This document shows positions 6,796-7,108 of a stretch of DNA of 7,108 nt, one piece after another. Origin of the DNA: Anaerolineae bacterium (lineage in GTDB: Bacteria > Chloroflexota > Anaerolineae > JAFGEY01); the NCBI GenBank assembly GCA_016929205.1, contig JAFGJF010000342.1:1-7108 (forward strand), given 5' to 3'. The translations under genes were made by a program, and so were the position numbers. The notes under the pieces are model-generated. The model did no database searches and was not told the DNA's origin. It saw only the letters and a program-made list of their open reading frames with translations. Each line of letters opens with the position of its first letter. Positions within the stretch are counted from its first letter, which is position 1.

Positions 6796-7108
6796 CACAA
6801 GGCCTCCTTGATGTTTTTCCAGACCGCCTGCAAAGTGTGAGTAACCATGCTGTCCTTCACCGCCGTCACCGGCTGTCCGGCGACCATTGCTTCCGTTACC
6901 ACCGTGTCGTAAGGGATCCGTCCCACCACCTCTACTTCCTGTCCGGCACAAAAGGAGGCGATTTCGTTTGTTCGGGTCGGGTTCAAATCGGCCTTGTTGA
7001 CGACCACCACCGCCGGTACGCCAAAGTGATCGGTTGTCGCCAGCACGCGTTCCAGGTCGTGCGCGCCGCTGACCGTTGGTTCGACAACCAGCAGCGCCAT
7101 ATCTGCTC
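6792..7108 (-). CDS. MinD-superfamily P-loop ATPase, C-terminal part (5' end outside window)
   Basis: The frame runs in from the right edge of the window; the visible 104 residues are the C-terminal third of what is normally a protein of about 280-300 residues. ADMALLVVEPTVSGAHDLERVL (1-22) and HFGVPAVVVVNKADLN (27-42), followed by GRIPYDTVVTEAMVAGQPV (62-80), closely follow the C-terminal pattern of the MinD-superfamily ATPases that usually carry an inserted ferredoxin-like [4Fe-4S] domain. The N37-K-x-D40 motif is the nucleotide-base recognition element. The deviant Walker A loop and any ferredoxin insert would lie beyond the window, so neither can be confirmed. The ATG at 7098-7100 is internal. 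The gene's TGA overlaps the DUF59 start by 4 bases, so the ATPase and the DUF59 protein are probably made together and may act in Fe-S cluster handling. Confidence 0.85.
   Translation of the reverse strand, partial: ADMALLVVEPTVSGAHDLERVLATTDHFGVPAVVVVNKADLNPTRTNEIASFCAGQEVEVVGRIPYDTVVTEAMVAGQPVTAVKDSMVTHTLQAVWKNIKEALW
6803..6809 (-). promoter_or_regulatory. Shine-Dalgarno site for the DUF59-family gene
   Basis: AAGGAGG on the minus strand lies within the last codons of the ATPase gene. It is 4 bases from GTG 6798 and 7 bases from GTG 6795. The 7-base spacing and the stop/start GTGA overlap favour 6795. It excludes the longer open frame back to 6951, whose Gly-rich residues are out-of-frame reading of the ATPase gene. 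Confidence 0.75.

Overview
This window reads as ordinary, gene-dense chromosomal DNA from a GC-rich bacterium. Gene gaps are short, Shine-Dalgarno sites are strong (AAGGAGG/GAGGAGG types), and GTG starts are used. I recognise no mobile element, RNA gene or CRISPR array. The gene mix is a sugar-acid type KDG kinase with a DapA-family lyase, a MinD-superfamily ATPase followed by a DUF59 protein, an ADP-ribosylglycohydrolase homologue, and a very large membrane-anchored coiled-coil protein. It is compatible with a Chloroflexota-like organism (Anaerolineae and relatives), but this is a guess from gene content only.

Layout. Bases 1-4517 are read on the plus strand: the C-terminal end of an ADP-ribosylglycohydrolase-family protein; a short 119-residue protein that looks like only the first third of an amidohydrolase; a 932-residue protein with one N-terminal membrane helix and a long, mostly helical Gln/Glu/Arg-rich body; then a complete short-chain dehydrogenase/reductase (SDR). 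The amidohydrolase-like and coiled-coil genes share one base (TGATG), so they are probably co-translated. Bases 4539-7108 are read on the minus strand. In transcription order these are the C-terminal part of a MinD-superfamily P-loop ATPase (running off the window end), a small DUF59/MIP18-family protein overlapping it by 4 bases, a DapA-family lyase/aldolase, and a PfkB-family kinase of the 2-keto-3-deoxygluconate kinase type. The two blocks converge with 21 bases between stop codons.

How the genes may work together. The SDR, KDG-kinase-like and DapA-like proteins fit a sugar-acid catabolic set: oxidation/reduction of a sugar acid, phosphorylation of a 2-keto-3-deoxy acid, and retro-aldol cleavage or dehydration of such an acid. 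The ADP-ribosylglycohydrolase and amidohydrolase homologues may belong to the same catabolic locus. The ATPase-DUF59 pair looks like a separate Fe-S or metal-cofactor maturation module that happens to lie upstream on the same strand. The coiled-coil protein does not fit either theme and is the least explained gene here. No gene-free stretch exceeds 60 bases.
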